DNA of 64,000 nt. It comes from a virus. The notes under the pieces were generated by a model. That model searched no databases. It had not been told where the DNA came from and was given only the letters and a program-made list of their open reading frames with translations. Position numbers and translations under genes: made by a program. The DNA lies in IMG/VR virus record IMGVR_UViG_3300033553_000338, positions 62,001 through 126,000 of that record; one strand, given 5' to 3'. This document shows, piece after piece, positions 50,275 to 59,976 of this stretch (its first letter is position 1; each line of letters opens with the position of its first letter).

Positions 50275-50305
50275 AGGAAGGCCATGTCATGTGGCCTTCC
50301 TTTTT
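50275..50305 (+). terminator. Rho-independent terminator
   Basis: AGGAAGGCCA and TGGCCTTCCT form a perfect 10-bp stem with loop TGTCATG (50275-50301), followed by TTTTT. Confidence 0.9.
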
Positions 50306-50333
50306 AATGGTCATTGTTAACAATAACATAATC

Positions 50334-50840
50334 ATGAAAGAATTTAATATTGGTGTAACCCGAATTGGGTACGCTTCAAAAACCATTTCAGTCTATACTG
50401 ACACGGAAGCAGAGGCTGTAAATACGGCCATGGAGATTGCCGGCAACCTTGAATTTTCAGAACAGACAGCGGAGTACTCAGCTCCTGGAAACCTCTCTGG
50501 GGAAGACCAGAGACATGAGCAGTTTATCCGGATGTTGGATCATAACCGGGAGCTGTCCAGCTTTCTACGCGAGACCGTTAAAGCTATCCAAAGTGGTAAC
50601 CTGAGAGAACTACTCAAATCCGTGAAGGGTGAAGAGTATGGCAGTAGGGTAGATACCGCAAAACCTCAGGAATGGGTCCACACAATGAGGGATGAGTGCA
50701 ATTACTCCCCGGAATACTTTGTCTGGGATTACAACGGTAATTCCATAGGTGGAGAGCCTTTCAATGTTGCTGCCGCAGTAATACGAAGAGCCTTCAACAT
50801 TTGCAATAACGTTAAAATCGAAGAGCATGAGCAAAACTAG
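50334..50840 (+). CDS. Hypothetical protein (168 aa)
   Basis: ATG 50334 (MKEFNIGVTRIGYASKTI) chosen over an upstream in-frame start inside the terminator. Residues 1-45 resemble the repeat unit of the preceding gene (beta, TDTEAEAV). The rest is helical with conserved Trp. Overlaps the ArdC-like start by 14 nt. Confidence 0.6.
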   Translation: MKEFNIGVTRIGYASKTISVYTDTEAEAVNTAMEIAGNLEFSEQTAEYSAPGNLSGEDQRHEQFIRMLDHNRELSSFLRETVKAIQSGNLRELLKSVKGEEYGSRVDTAKPQEWVHTMRDECNYSPEYFVWDYNGNSIGGEPFNVAAAVIRRAFNICNNVKIEEHEQN

Positions 50841-51765
50841 AAAGTTGGTTGATGTCTACCAAATGATTACGGACATGATCATTGAACAGCTCGAAAAAGG
50901 AACTGTGCCTTGGGCTCGTCCGTGGAATGGCCCGGGAGGATTTCCCAAAAACCTGATTTCGGGAAGAGGGTATCGTGGGATCAACCTGTTTGTACTGGGG
51001 CATTTTGCCTCTGTGTACGGGAGTCCTTATTTCTTAACCTTCAACCAGGCCAAGCGTCTGGGTGGGAATGTAAAGAAAGGATCCAAAGGAATTCCGGTGG
51101 TCTACTGGAAATTTCTCATCTATAAAGATAAGAATGGGGATGATGATGCTGATGGCAAAACGATTCCCATGCTGAAACACTTTACGGTGTTTAACCTGAA
51201 CCAGGTGGAGAATATGCCTGAGAAGTACCTACCCAAGGAAGAGGAAGAAAGCACCATTGTATTCAATCCAATCGCAGTAGCAGAGGATTTTGTCAATGGA
51301 TGGACGGACTGCCCCGAGATCCGGCACGGAGGCAATAGAGCGTATTACTCCGCTGCCAATTATGTGCAGATGCCTGACCAGGAATCTTTTAAAGCTTCCG
51401 AAAGGTACTACAGCACACTTTTTCACGAGCTGGTCCATGCTACCGGGCATTCTGACCATCTGGGCAGACATGCTATGCAAGCCAGTCACCAATTTGGCTC
51501 CAAGGATTATTCATTCGAAGAGCTTGTGGCCGAGATGGGATCAGGTTATGTAGCTGGCTTGTTGGGGATTGACAATGATATTGAGCAGTCTGCTTCTTAT
51601 ATCAATGGATGGTTAAAAACATTCAAAGCGGATAAGAAAGTCTTGATGAAAGCAGCTACCCAGTCCCAAAAGGCTGTGGAGTATATGGTGGATCACCAGA
51701 AAAACCCGGAGCTGTTTAAGGAATTGTTTAACATGGACATTGAAGAAATGGAGGAAGTAAAGTGA
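50827..51765 (+). CDS. ArdC-like antirestriction protein
   Basis: 312 aa. The N-terminal domain (about 8-140) reads YQMITDMIIEQLEKGTVPWA, then KNLISGRGYRGINLF, the ArdC N-terminal (DUF1738) pattern that binds single-stranded DNA. The C-terminal domain has the zinc metalloprotease signature STLFHELVHATGHSDH (HExxH about 203-211) with EELVAEMGSG downstream. ArdC proteins protect incoming DNA from restriction. The C-terminal catalytic domain suggests proteolysis of a host target. It sits between an unknown gene and the helicase operon. Confidence 0.85.
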   Translation: MSKTRKLVDVYQMITDMIIEQLEKGTVPWARPWNGPGGFPKNLISGRGYRGINLFVLGHFASVYGSPYFLTFNQAKRLGGNVKKGSKGIPVVYWKFLIYKDKNGDDDADGKTIPMLKHFTVFNLNQVENMPEKYLPKEEEESTIVFNPIAVAEDFVNGWTDCPEIRHGGNRAYYSAANYVQMPDQESFKASERYYSTLFHELVHATGHSDHLGRHAMQASHQFGSKDYSFEELVAEMGSGYVAGLLGIDNDIEQSASYINGWLKTFKADKKVLMKAATQSQKAVEYMVDHQKNPELFKELFNMDIEEMEEVK

Positions 51766-52190
51766 ATGTAATATCATTAAATAAAGACCCGGAACGGGAA
51801 GAGGAAAGTTTATTGAACTCACTGGTTCCAATAGACCTGGTGGTTGTCAGAGACTGTAGTCTGATTTCAATTACCCCGATGTATAAACGCAAAAAACAAG
51901 GAGATCCTATCGTGATTCCTGTGGAGAATGCCAGAGCATTGGCCAGAGCACTGGAGCTTGCCGTGGATCCTAACCAAAGGATGTATGAAAAAGCGGGTAT
52001 GTTTCTCTGTGAACCAGACGATCCGGATAACCCTGACTTTACACTTCGGGATGTTGTGGACCGTATCATTGATTTCGATGGGGACGGGGAAACCCCAATT
52101 GAAAATATCGATGGGGTGGTTCTATGGGAAAAAATGTCCAGTAATATTACAGTTGATGAATTTCTGGAGATGATTGAGTATGGAAGTTAA
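51762..52190 (+). CDS. Hypothetical protein (142 aa) with GTG start
   Basis: GTG at 51762 overlaps the ArdC stop (GTGA), encoding MNVISLNKDPEREEES. Acidic C-terminus (NVDGVVLWEK). The stop lies inside the helicase start. Unassigned. Confidence 0.55.
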   Translation: MNVISLNKDPEREEESLLNSLVPIDLVVVRDCSLISITPMYKRKKQGDPIVIPVENARALARALELAVDPNQRMYEKAGMFLCEPDDPDNPDFTLRDVVDRIIDFDGDGETPIENIDGVVLWEKMSSNITVDEFLEMIEYGS

Positions 52191-53553
52191 ACTAACCAAT
52201 GACCAGGCAGTAGCCAAAAAGGAAGTTGTTAACTTCCTGAGGAGTAAGGATATCAATAAGATTGAACGTACTCTGATTGGATATGCCGGTACCGGAAAGA
52301 CTTTCCTGATCAATGATATCCTTAAAGAGTTCAATCACCTGCGGGTAGCAGCAGCTACGATCAGTCACTCTGCAAAGAACATTCTCAAAGAGCATGTCGG
52401 ACCCCATGTGGATTGTTATACGATTGCTCAGCTACTGGGCCTTCGTCAGACATACCGATATGGGAAGGAGGTATTTGTGCAGCAGCAGGGGATTGATATG
52501 ACACGGCTCCCCATTTACAACGCAAACATCCTGATCATCGATGAGTGTTCCATGATTGATGAGGAGTTCCATCAAATGATCCTAAATGCGATTCCCCCGG
52601 ATGGGGAGATGAAAATTCTTTACTCCGGGGATTCTGCCCAGTTGCCTCCCGTGAATGAAGACCGGTCTGGGAAAATTGAGATATCCCCAACATTTAAAAT
52701 AGCGGATGTCTCAGAACTTCGTGAGATTGTCCGGTATGGGGAAATTATTGGAACGGTTGCTAAATTTTACAGGGAGCTGATTGAATACCTGGATAAACGG
52801 GGTAATCCCCAGCTGGCCCTTCAGCAGATACACTCCTTCTACCCCAATTGGAATAATGGATCGGAGAGTATTGTGTACACCAATAATTCCAGGTGGTTTT
52901 TGGAACAGGCTATCCACGATTTTTCAGAGGATACACTAGGTACCCGGATCATCACGTATCGGAATGAGACCATCGATGTGAACAACAAGGTCATCCGGGA
53001 ATACTTTTATGCTGAGGATATCCCCTATGCTGTAGGTGAAGTTCTGATCCTCAATAGGCCTTTCAAACTGGCCGGAAGAGGGATGCCCAATGGTACGGTA
53101 TTTCAGATTAGCCAGGTGCATGAGAATTTTACGATCATCCCCAATATTGAGCCTTTACGTGGAGAGAAGAATGAAAAAGTTATCATTCCATCTTACCATG
53201 TCTGGGGGAACATCGTCAACCTGACAACCTTGGAAGCTGGGGAACCTTTTGAGTTCAACGCCATGCATCCAAATGGCAGGGAGTACTATGATGCCTTGAT
53301 GGATGAGTACAAACACCGGGCAAAAATCAGTGGCTCCTACTACAATGATATTTCGACATTGAGGGGAGCATTTATTGATGCCAATCGCTTTTACTGTGTG
53401 TCAGCCTATAAATCCCAGGGGCAGAGTATTCGAAACACCTATGTGATGTTATCAGACATCATGGACGTTCACAATCTGGATGTTGCAACCAAGCTGCGAA
53501 GCCTATATGTTGCAGTCACCAGGGCTAAGAAAAAATGTATCGTACTAATCTAA
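52180..53553 (+). CDS. SF1B helicase (Dda/RecD-like)
   Basis: 457 aa from ATG 52180 (MEVKLTNDQAVAKKEV). Walker A GYAGTGKTFLI (about 33-43), Walker B with LIIDECSMID (about 115-124), SGDSAQLPPV (motif III, about 146-155), SAYKSQGQSI (motif V) and YVAVTRAKKK (motif VI) near the end. Dda-type helicases unwind DNA 5' to 3' at forks and in recombination. Overlaps the preceding gene by 11 nt. Confidence 0.9.
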   Translation: MEVKLTNDQAVAKKEVVNFLRSKDINKIERTLIGYAGTGKTFLINDILKEFNHLRVAAATISHSAKNILKEHVGPHVDCYTIAQLLGLRQTYRYGKEVFVQQQGIDMTRLPIYNANILIIDECSMIDEEFHQMILNAIPPDGEMKILYSGDSAQLPPVNEDRSGKIEISPTFKIADVSELREIVRYGEIIGTVAKFYRELIEYLDKRGNPQLALQQIHSFYPNWNNGSESIVYTNNSRWFLEQAIHDFSEDTLGTRIITYRNETIDVNNKVIREYFYAEDIPYAVGEVLILNRPFKLAGRGMPNGTVFQISQVHENFTIIPNIEPLRGEKNEKVIIPSYHVWGNIVNLTTLEAGEPFEFNAMHPNGREYYDALMDEYKHRAKISGSYYNDISTLRGAFIDANRFYCVSAYKSQGQSIRNTYVMLSDIMDVHNLDVATKLRSLYVAVTRAKKKCIVLI

Positions 53554-53557
53554 AACT

Positions 53558-55771
53558 ATGATCTATTTAATTTCAAACCGGACGTATCCGGTATCTTCAA
53601 AGTATCAAATGTGTGCCTTCAGCGACTTTAAGCAGTGGGTATTGCAACAGCAAGGTTATGAACTGGACATTGAGACCAACCTGGAGGAAGACATCCTTTT
53701 AAAGGAAATTCATGTTATCCAGTTTGGTTCCCTCTGTGGCCAATACCAGTTTGTGCTGGATGTTGAGGGGCTTACCCCGGAACAACTTGAAGAGCTGAAG
53801 GAAGTTCTTAGGAACGACAATCAAACCAAGGTAGGTTTCTATCTCCTGTTTGAGTATTCTGTCATCCTTCAGTGCTGGGGTGTCCGTATCAACAACCTGT
53901 TTGATGTGATGATCATGTTCAAGCTCTTGCTAAATGGGAGAGATCTGGAAGAGAACAATGATTTGAAGTTGGTAGACTGTTTACGCGAATACCTGGGGAT
54001 TGAAATCTCTAAGGATGAGCAAACAACATTTACCAAGTTACCCATGTCCGAACGTCAGATTATCTATGCAGCAACGGATGTGATGCACCTGACCAAGTTG
54101 ATAAATCTCGCGTATTCCTGGGAGTTGGAAGAGCCTTACTTTGAATGGGACCCCATGCGGAAAGCCTATCAGAATATGGGCACCCGGAGGTTTAAGCCTG
54201 CAGAGGAGATCCATGAATCCATTAAGCTTCGGATGAGGGCCTTACCTGCAATGGGTGAGATTCTGGTTAATCCGTTCAAGTTCAATAAGGAGACCTGGGA
54301 TCGAAACATCGTGTGGGCACAAGGAGAAGCTGACAAGGAGTATGCTATTATGGCCGGATACATCCGCGAAAACCTTTGGGATGAGTCAGTTGCGCTGGGA
54401 TTCCTTGTTCCAGAAGATCAGATCACCATCAAGTGGACCTCAACCAAGCAACGAGCTGAGGTCTTGAAGCTCCTTTATCCGGACCTGAACAACTTCAAAA
54501 TGCCGGCACTGCGGATCTACGAGAAAACCCTGGGTGAAAAGAACTACCTGAAGTATGTTCTGGACAAACAGTTTTCCGCGCTGAATGCCAGGCTGATTAG
54601 TGAGGTTCCTAACCTTTTCGAAGGTACTCCTTACTTTCAGAAGAAAGGGGAATTACTAATCAACTTCGGCTCACCTCCGCAACGATTAAAGTTGTTGCAA
54701 GTTGAGAACCCGGAATTAACATTCACCAATAAGGAAGCCTTGGAAAAAGTTGAGGGTCCTTTGGTGAATGCCTACAAAAACTGGGTTAAGAAAACCAAGC
54801 TGGTGTCCAGCTACGGAGAGAATTTCTACAAGTACATCTGTGTGGATGGTAACATCCGTGCCCGTAGCATTGACCCTGTACTGGTAACCGGACGAATAGC
54901 CATTAAGAAACCTGGGATGCAGACCATTCCAGCAGATGAAGGGTATTACATTGGTGACCGGTACCGGGAAGCTTTTGAAGCTCCAATTGATGACGAAGGG
55001 TACCAGTGGTGGGTGTCTGCCGTGGACTTTGGCTCACAGGAGTTAAATATTATTGCGGACATCTCGGAATGTAATGCCTGGATCTATGCCAACCAGAATG
55101 ACCTGGACATCCACTCCATATCTTCGGGACTTATTTTCAAAGATAAGTGGGTAGCCGCTGGGGGAGACCCGGGTGGAGACAAGGCCAAGGTAAAGCAGTA
55201 CAGCATGGATGCCAAGGAAATGCGTGGTAAGTCCAAGACCTGCTCTTTTGGGCTGGCCTTTGGACTGGGAGCTACGGGAGCTTCAAAAAAGATGGATGTT
55301 CCAATCCCTGAGGCTAAGCAGATTATCCATAGTTTCTTCACAGGTTTACCTGAGTTGGACGTTTATTTTGATAAAGCTGCTAAATTTGGACAGGCTAACG
55401 GATGGATCGCAACCATGCCTCCGTTTAATTTCAGAAGGTATTTTCCGGAATGGAATGAGTACCGGATGAGCAACAAGGCCTTTGGCAGTATTTCCAGGGA
55501 GAGTAAAAACTTCCGAATTCAGTCCATGGGTGGGGAACAGAGCTTACAAGCTTTGTACCTGATTTACCAAGCCATCAAAGAGAGGAATGAATGGGGAAGA
55601 GTTAAGATTGTATTCTCACTCCATGATGCCACTCAATGTTTGGTGAGGGATGATTACAAAGAAGAATGGGGGCAGCTCCATGTCAAAGCGATGGAAGAAG
55701 GGGCAATGATTAACATGAAGCATGTTAAAATCCCCGGGGACCTGACTATGACAAAAACCTGGACTAAGTAG
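53558..55771 (+). CDS. polA: Family A DNA polymerase
   Basis: 737 aa. A DnaQ-type exonuclease domain at the start (ELDIETN about 37-43, ...VMIMFKLL..., ATDVMHL about 178-184). Polymerase motif A WVSAVDFGSQELNIIAD (about 489-505), motif B KSKTCSFGLAFGLG, motif C SLHDATQCLV (about 687-696). Motif C reads HDA where HDE is usual: the metal-binding Asp is kept, but the adjacent Glu is Ala. It is the replicative polymerase. Four bases separate it from the SF1 helicase. Confidence 0.92.
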   Translation: MIYLISNRTYPVSSKYQMCAFSDFKQWVLQQQGYELDIETNLEEDILLKEIHVIQFGSLCGQYQFVLDVEGLTPEQLEELKEVLRNDNQTKVGFYLLFEYSVILQCWGVRINNLFDVMIMFKLLLNGRDLEENNDLKLVDCLREYLGIEISKDEQTTFTKLPMSERQIIYAATDVMHLTKLINLAYSWELEEPYFEWDPMRKAYQNMGTRRFKPAEEIHESIKLRMRALPAMGEILVNPFKFNKETWDRNIVWAQGEADKEYAIMAGYIRENLWDESVALGFLVPEDQITIKWTSTKQRAEVLKLLYPDLNNFKMPALRIYEKTLGEKNYLKYVLDKQFSALNARLISEVPNLFEGTPYFQKKGELLINFGSPPQRLKLLQVENPELTFTNKEALEKVEGPLVNAYKNWVKKTKLVSSYGENFYKYICVDGNIRARSIDPVLVTGRIAIKKPGMQTIPADEGYYIGDRYREAFEAPIDDEGYQWWVSAVDFGSQELNIIADISECNAWIYANQNDLDIHSISSGLIFKDKWVAAGGDPGGDKAKVKQYSMDAKEMRGKSKTCSFGLAFGLGATGASKKMDVPIPEAKQIIHSFFTGLPELDVYFDKAAKFGQANGWIATMPPFNFRRYFPEWNEYRMSNKAFGSISRESKNFRIQSMGGEQSLQALYLIYQAIKERNEWGRVKIVFSLHDATQCLVRDDYKEEWGQLHVKAMEEGAMINMKHVKIPGDLTMTKTWTK

Positions 55772-55804
55772 TTTACATTAACTCACTTTAATACCATTAA
55801 ACAC

Positions 55805-56722
55805 ATGTCACGATCAATTAAATTCAAGATTACTCAAGTAGAACCATTCACTAAGGCACAGCTAAGGAGACTGTATAATATTTCAGAATTTTTCTCCAGC
55901 AGCTTTGAGTGGTCTATTGATAAGTTTTGGGTCGGGCCGGGACCTATTGAACCTGTCCCTATACCTGGGAAGGACCCTAAGGAAGTAGCATTGACTATTT
56001 CCAAATCCATTGAAGCCTTAATGATAACAGGGTCTCACATGATTGATGCCATTGAATCATTGGAGCAGCAGGGAGTTCTAAAAAGTATTGTTCCGCTTCG
56101 ATCCAATACCTACATAGGAATATGTAGGGTAGGGGGCAATGAATCCAATGCCCGTCAAGTTGTCAAAGCACTCTCAGAAGTATCCATCATGTTGAGGGAT
56201 TCTTGTGTGTTTGTAGAGGATGAGGGGCATTACCTCAAAACGGATATCATCCTGAGGGAGGGTTCGGCTTTGCCAAATCCTCAATGGATCCGTAAATTAA
56301 TGAACGAGGTAGGAATATTCCTAACATCTTTTAATCAGGATGTTAGGGTGATGTCCTACTCAAAAACCTTAATGAAATATTTTATCCAGGATTGTGAAGT
56401 TCGGTTTAAAACTTACCAGCAAGTTCTCGCTTTATTGAATAGAGAGTACGGTATCAGCTTAAAGGCCATGGATGACTACAAAAACGTGGACACCATTCTT
56501 TGGCCAAGCTTCAACATGTTCACCCGATCAATCAAGGTAACTGACTTTGCTGAGTACACACCATCAATGGAAAACCTTATCGGGGGATATCTGGGGGAAT
56601 ACTGGGATCTTATTCCTGGGTATGACCCGGAAACCGAAAGCTACAGACTGTTGACGGAGATTCATCAAAAGCTGAAAAACCACAATCCTAAGATCAACGT
56701 GTTTCGTAGGGTGAGTGATTAA
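55805..56722 (+). CDS. Hypothetical protein (305 aa)
   Basis: MSRSIKFKITQVEPFTKAQL, alpha/beta, no motif I recognise. It follows the polymerase by 33 nt, so a replication accessory role is possible. Unassigned. Confidence 0.6.
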   Translation: MSRSIKFKITQVEPFTKAQLRRLYNISEFFSSSFEWSIDKFWVGPGPIEPVPIPGKDPKEVALTISKSIEALMITGSHMIDAIESLEQQGVLKSIVPLRSNTYIGICRVGGNESNARQVVKALSEVSIMLRDSCVFVEDEGHYLKTDIILREGSALPNPQWIRKLMNEVGIFLTSFNQDVRVMSYSKTLMKYFIQDCEVRFKTYQQVLALLNREYGISLKAMDDYKNVDTILWPSFNMFTRSIKVTDFAEYTPSMENLIGGYLGEYWDLIPGYDPETESYRLLTEIHQKLKNHNPKINVFRRVSD

Positions 56723-56736
56723 CCAAAAATCTTACA

Positions 56737-57300
56737 ATGCAAATAATTAAAGGATTGGCAATCTTATGCCTGGTGTTATCCACCATAACTGTAAACTCCG
56801 GAACTATTGACCGGGATTATAAGTATGAACGGTACCATGAGGCTCAGGAGTATTGTCAAATTGAAGCGTTCCATGACCTTTTTATCAGTTCAATAGCATA
56901 CTTAAAGGAGGCCGAAGGTTTTTCTTCAGAGCTTTACCTGTGCCCAGCTGGGCATCTTACTATTGGATACGGTAAAAGTGTTCAGGACAGCAGTATCAAC
57001 CATGTCACAGAGGAAGTGGCAGAGGTTATGTTATACCTCCACTTTGAGGATGAAATTCAATACATCGAAAGGGATCTTCAAATGTCAAGGTATGACTCAC
57101 CAGGTAAGGTACTCGCATGTGCTTTATTTATTTACAACGTAGGGAGAGGTTCGTGGACAAAGAGTGCTATCAGAAAAAGTGTAAAACATGATTTGGATAT
57201 CTCAGGTGAGATTATGAAATGGGTACATATTAAGAAGAAAAAATCAAAAAGTCTTTTGAAAAGAAGGCAATTTGAACTAAATTTGTATATCGGTTCTTAA
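56737..57300 (+). CDS. GH24 endolysin with N-terminal signal peptide
   Basis: 187 aa. Residues 1-22 form a signal peptide (MQIIKGLAILCLVLSTITVN). The GH24 active-site pattern is EAEGFSSELYLCPAGHLTIGYGK (E near 53, Cys in the usual D position, T near 68), and later ALFIYNVGRGSW matches the C-terminal substrate groove. It hydrolyses the MurNAc-GlcNAc bond. Signal-carrying phage lysozymes reach the periplasm via Sec and cause lysis when the holin collapses the potential. The lysozyme lies among replication genes rather than in the late block. Confidence 0.85.
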   Translation: MQIIKGLAILCLVLSTITVNSGTIDRDYKYERYHEAQEYCQIEAFHDLFISSIAYLKEAEGFSSELYLCPAGHLTIGYGKSVQDSSINHVTEEVAEVMLYLHFEDEIQYIERDLQMSRYDSPGKVLACALFIYNVGRGSWTKSAIRKSVKHDLDISGEIMKWVHIKKKKSKSLLKRRQFELNLYIGS

Positions 57301-57335
57301 TTTACAGGTATCCAATATTTAAGAGGAAGGATTAT

Positions 57336-57857
57336 ATGAGCAACGTTGTTTATTCGTACAAATTTAATATCCCTCTGGGGATCACAGAATTTCTGGGGTA
57401 CCGGAGTAAGGATCAAATTAAATTTTACACCCTATACTTGGAATCGTTAAGAGATGACCGGCTGGAAGTCGTAATTTTCAAAAAGCTGTTAAGACGATTA
57501 GGTAGTCTGGGGATTATTCAGTTTCGGAAGGTGTCCAGGATCCTAAATATCCTGGAAGAGTATGAAGAGGAGAATATCCCAATGACCAATGGGTTCCGTA
57601 CTGTGACGTACAATGACACAACACCGGTAGTTTCTACCAATTTAGTGACTAAAGCCAGAAGGCTTGGGTTACAAGGGGCAAATTGTCAGTCTTCTTTCCA
57701 CCACCGTCTCATCAAGCTAATTACTTATCCTGCTGTGCTGATTGACATCAGCCGTACTGTGATGCTGAAATTAGTGACTATGGGGGCAATGGATCAAGAG
57801 ACTTTTAATGAGCTTGATCATGACTTTGTTAATTATCAATTAGAGGAGTTGATATAA
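57336..57857 (+). CDS. Hypothetical protein (173 aa), putative winged-helix
   Basis: MSNVVYSYKFNIPLGITEF, then helices of a DNA-binding appearance (EVVIFKKLLRRLGSLGIIQF). It abuts the SF2 helicase by one base; could be an accessory loader. Unassigned. Confidence 0.58.
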   Translation: MSNVVYSYKFNIPLGITEFLGYRSKDQIKFYTLYLESLRDDRLEVVIFKKLLRRLGSLGIIQFRKVSRILNILEEYEEENIPMTNGFRTVTYNDTTPVVSTNLVTKARRLGLQGANCQSSFHHRLIKLITYPAVLIDISRTVMLKLVTMGAMDQETFNELDHDFVNYQLEELI

Positions 57858-57858
57858 C

Positions 57859-59139
57859 ATGGAAAGAGATGAGCTGAGAAATTACGTACAGAATTACACC
57901 TTGGACCAATGGGTTCTGAACGGTTATCGTGGGTTCGGACTGATTAGTATGGGGGTAGGGAAGTCTCGCATTATGGCGATGGCCATTGTCCGCTACCTTC
58001 AGGATCATCCGGAATTCGATTATCTGGCCTATGACCATCCTATTGTGATTGTGGTAAACTCTTCGGACCTTCGGGACCGGGAAATACCTAAAGAGCTTAA
58101 GAAGTGGAAGGTTCGGATCAAGGTGAAGATGGTATGTTATCAAACAGCTTATCGATGGAAAAAGAAAATTGGGTTACTCCTTGCGGATGAAGTTGACTTT
58201 GCCTTATCGGAAGGTCAGCGGTACCTTCAAGTCTTTACAAAGTGTACCTATGATGCGTATTTGGCCCTCACAGGCACATTGGTAGAGAAAAAACAAGACA
58301 TTCTCACCAGTGTATTTGGCTTACAGCCGTTCGTGCATTTTCCTTTAAGTGAAGCACAGCGGTATGGCCTGATCAATCAAACATCAATATGGGTTCATGA
58401 AGTTCCTTTAACTCATGAGAAATATCCGGGGGCACCCTACGGAGAAGTAAGTAAGTACAAATGGATCTCTCAAAAGATCCAGGAGATGAAAGATAATCTT
58501 TCAGCCTTCTACGATTACTTGCGTGGCAGTAAATTATCCTATGAGCAGCGGGCCGCTGTCTCGGACAAACTTCAGATCCTCCGAAATCAAAAGGAGTATT
58601 GGGAATCCCGTAAAAGCAATCCGAATAATCGGATGTCAATGATGCACACGGCAAGGTCATTGTCTGACTATGCAAAACTTTTGAAAGATATGATCCTTGC
58701 AAGTTCAATTAACTGTAAGGTGATCGTTTTTGGGGAGCTGACTTCAGAGATTGACAAGATTACCGGGTACGCGTACCATGGTAAGAAAAGTGACGGAGAC
58801 ATCATTGAGCTATTTAATTCCGGGGAAGTCCGGGAAGTGGGAGTCGTTAGGAAAGTGAACAGGGGAGTTAACTTCGAAGACCTAAACAATGCCATCATTC
58901 ATTCCTACACCTCATCGGTGACGAATGCAGCACAGGCATACATTGGCCGGTTAGTCCGGTTGGATCCTTCAGAAGTTGCATCCATTCATTTTTTAGTGAG
59001 CTACTACCTGGATGAAGATGGGGAGAAAATTTATTGCCAAAATCATGAGTGGGTTACAGGGATCTTTAACAGTAAAGAACTGGAACACCTAACACTTAAT
59101 TACTTTGATGGAGCAAGCCTCCAGAAAAATTTATCTTAA
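57859..59139 (+). CDS. SF2 DEAD/DEAH-type helicase
   Basis: 426 aa. Walker A LISMGVGKSRIM (about 31-42), motif II LLADEVDF (about 108-115), SAT-like LALTGTLVE (about 136-144), motif VI AQAYIGRLVRLDP (about 356-368). Probably DNA unwinding or remodelling in replication or recombination; DNA versus RNA specificity is not visible. Confidence 0.88.
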   Translation: MERDELRNYVQNYTLDQWVLNGYRGFGLISMGVGKSRIMAMAIVRYLQDHPEFDYLAYDHPIVIVVNSSDLRDREIPKELKKWKVRIKVKMVCYQTAYRWKKKIGLLLADEVDFALSEGQRYLQVFTKCTYDAYLALTGTLVEKKQDILTSVFGLQPFVHFPLSEAQRYGLINQTSIWVHEVPLTHEKYPGAPYGEVSKYKWISQKIQEMKDNLSAFYDYLRGSKLSYEQRAAVSDKLQILRNQKEYWESRKSNPNNRMSMMHTARSLSDYAKLLKDMILASSINCKVIVFGELTSEIDKITGYAYHGKKSDGDIIELFNSGEVREVGVVRKVNRGVNFEDLNNAIIHSYTSSVTNAAQAYIGRLVRLDPSEVASIHFLVSYYLDEDGEKIYCQNHEWVTGIFNSKELEHLTLNYFDGASLQKNLS

Positions 59140-59143
59140 AAGT

Positions 59144-59974
59144 ATGGTTTTAGAAGAATTTGTCAAGACTTGTAAGAAGCTTGGCATCACATTAGACACT
59201 GGTTACGTGCTTTATCGCAACTACCAGAATGGCTACGGGCATATTGCTTCACTGGACACCTCGGTATATAATCAATTGATTGTTGCTGAGATTATTGTGA
59301 ATAGCAAATTGTCACGGAACGCCAAGGAGCTTTTTGAGACTGCGGAGAAAGCTTCCGGTGGCGATACCTTTGATAAGTCAAAAGCAAAGAAGCAAGCCAC
59401 CGCAAAGATCATTAACCCCATAAAAATCAAGGAGATGAAGCCAAGTCCGTTGCTTGATACTATCGTTGAGGCCTTGTACGGGATTTTGATTACAGAGGAT
59501 ATCGCGAAATCTGCAGAGCATAAGAAGCTTCAGGACCGACTACATAAAGGGTTCAACAACTGTGGGGAGATCATTAAATTTTACACCATCTGGCATTATT
59601 TATGGCCGGCTCAGAAGGAGTCGTATAACCAGTCGTGGGCAGACCTGTACCAGGTACGTTATGATAATGTTCCCTTACGGATTGACACTGAAGGAAAACG
59701 GGCAGATTTCAAATACATGGTTGCAAAGCTGGATGCGAGGATCTACCTGTTAACGACCTTCCTCTTCATTAAGAGTGGGGTTAAGTACGCGGAGAAGAAA
59801 ACCTTCATCAAAAAGTATGAACGTTTCAAAACAGAACGGGACCATTGGGTTGAGTATACCCTGGGTCTGATCACAGATCAGGGGGATTCAATCATTAACG
59901 TGTTTGACCCTAACTTTAATCTGGCAAACAGCTCTAACGCACAGGAGAGCTACATCTCCGGAATTACAGTTTAA
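59144..59974 (+). CDS. Hypothetical protein (276 aa)
   Basis: ATG 59144 (MVLEEFVKTCKKLGITLD) chosen over an in-frame start overlapping the helicase. Helical, rich in Lys. Between the SF2 helicase and the RecA-fold ATPase; perhaps a replisome component. Unassigned. Confidence 0.6.
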   Translation: MVLEEFVKTCKKLGITLDTGYVLYRNYQNGYGHIASLDTSVYNQLIVAEIIVNSKLSRNAKELFETAEKASGGDTFDKSKAKKQATAKIINPIKIKEMKPSPLLDTIVEALYGILITEDIAKSAEHKKLQDRLHKGFNNCGEIIKFYTIWHYLWPAQKESYNQSWADLYQVRYDNVPLRIDTEGKRADFKYMVAKLDARIYLLTTFLFIKSGVKYAEKKTFIKKYERFKTERDHWVEYTLGLITDQGDSIINVFDPNFNLANSSNAQESYISGITV

Positions 59975-59976
59975 CT

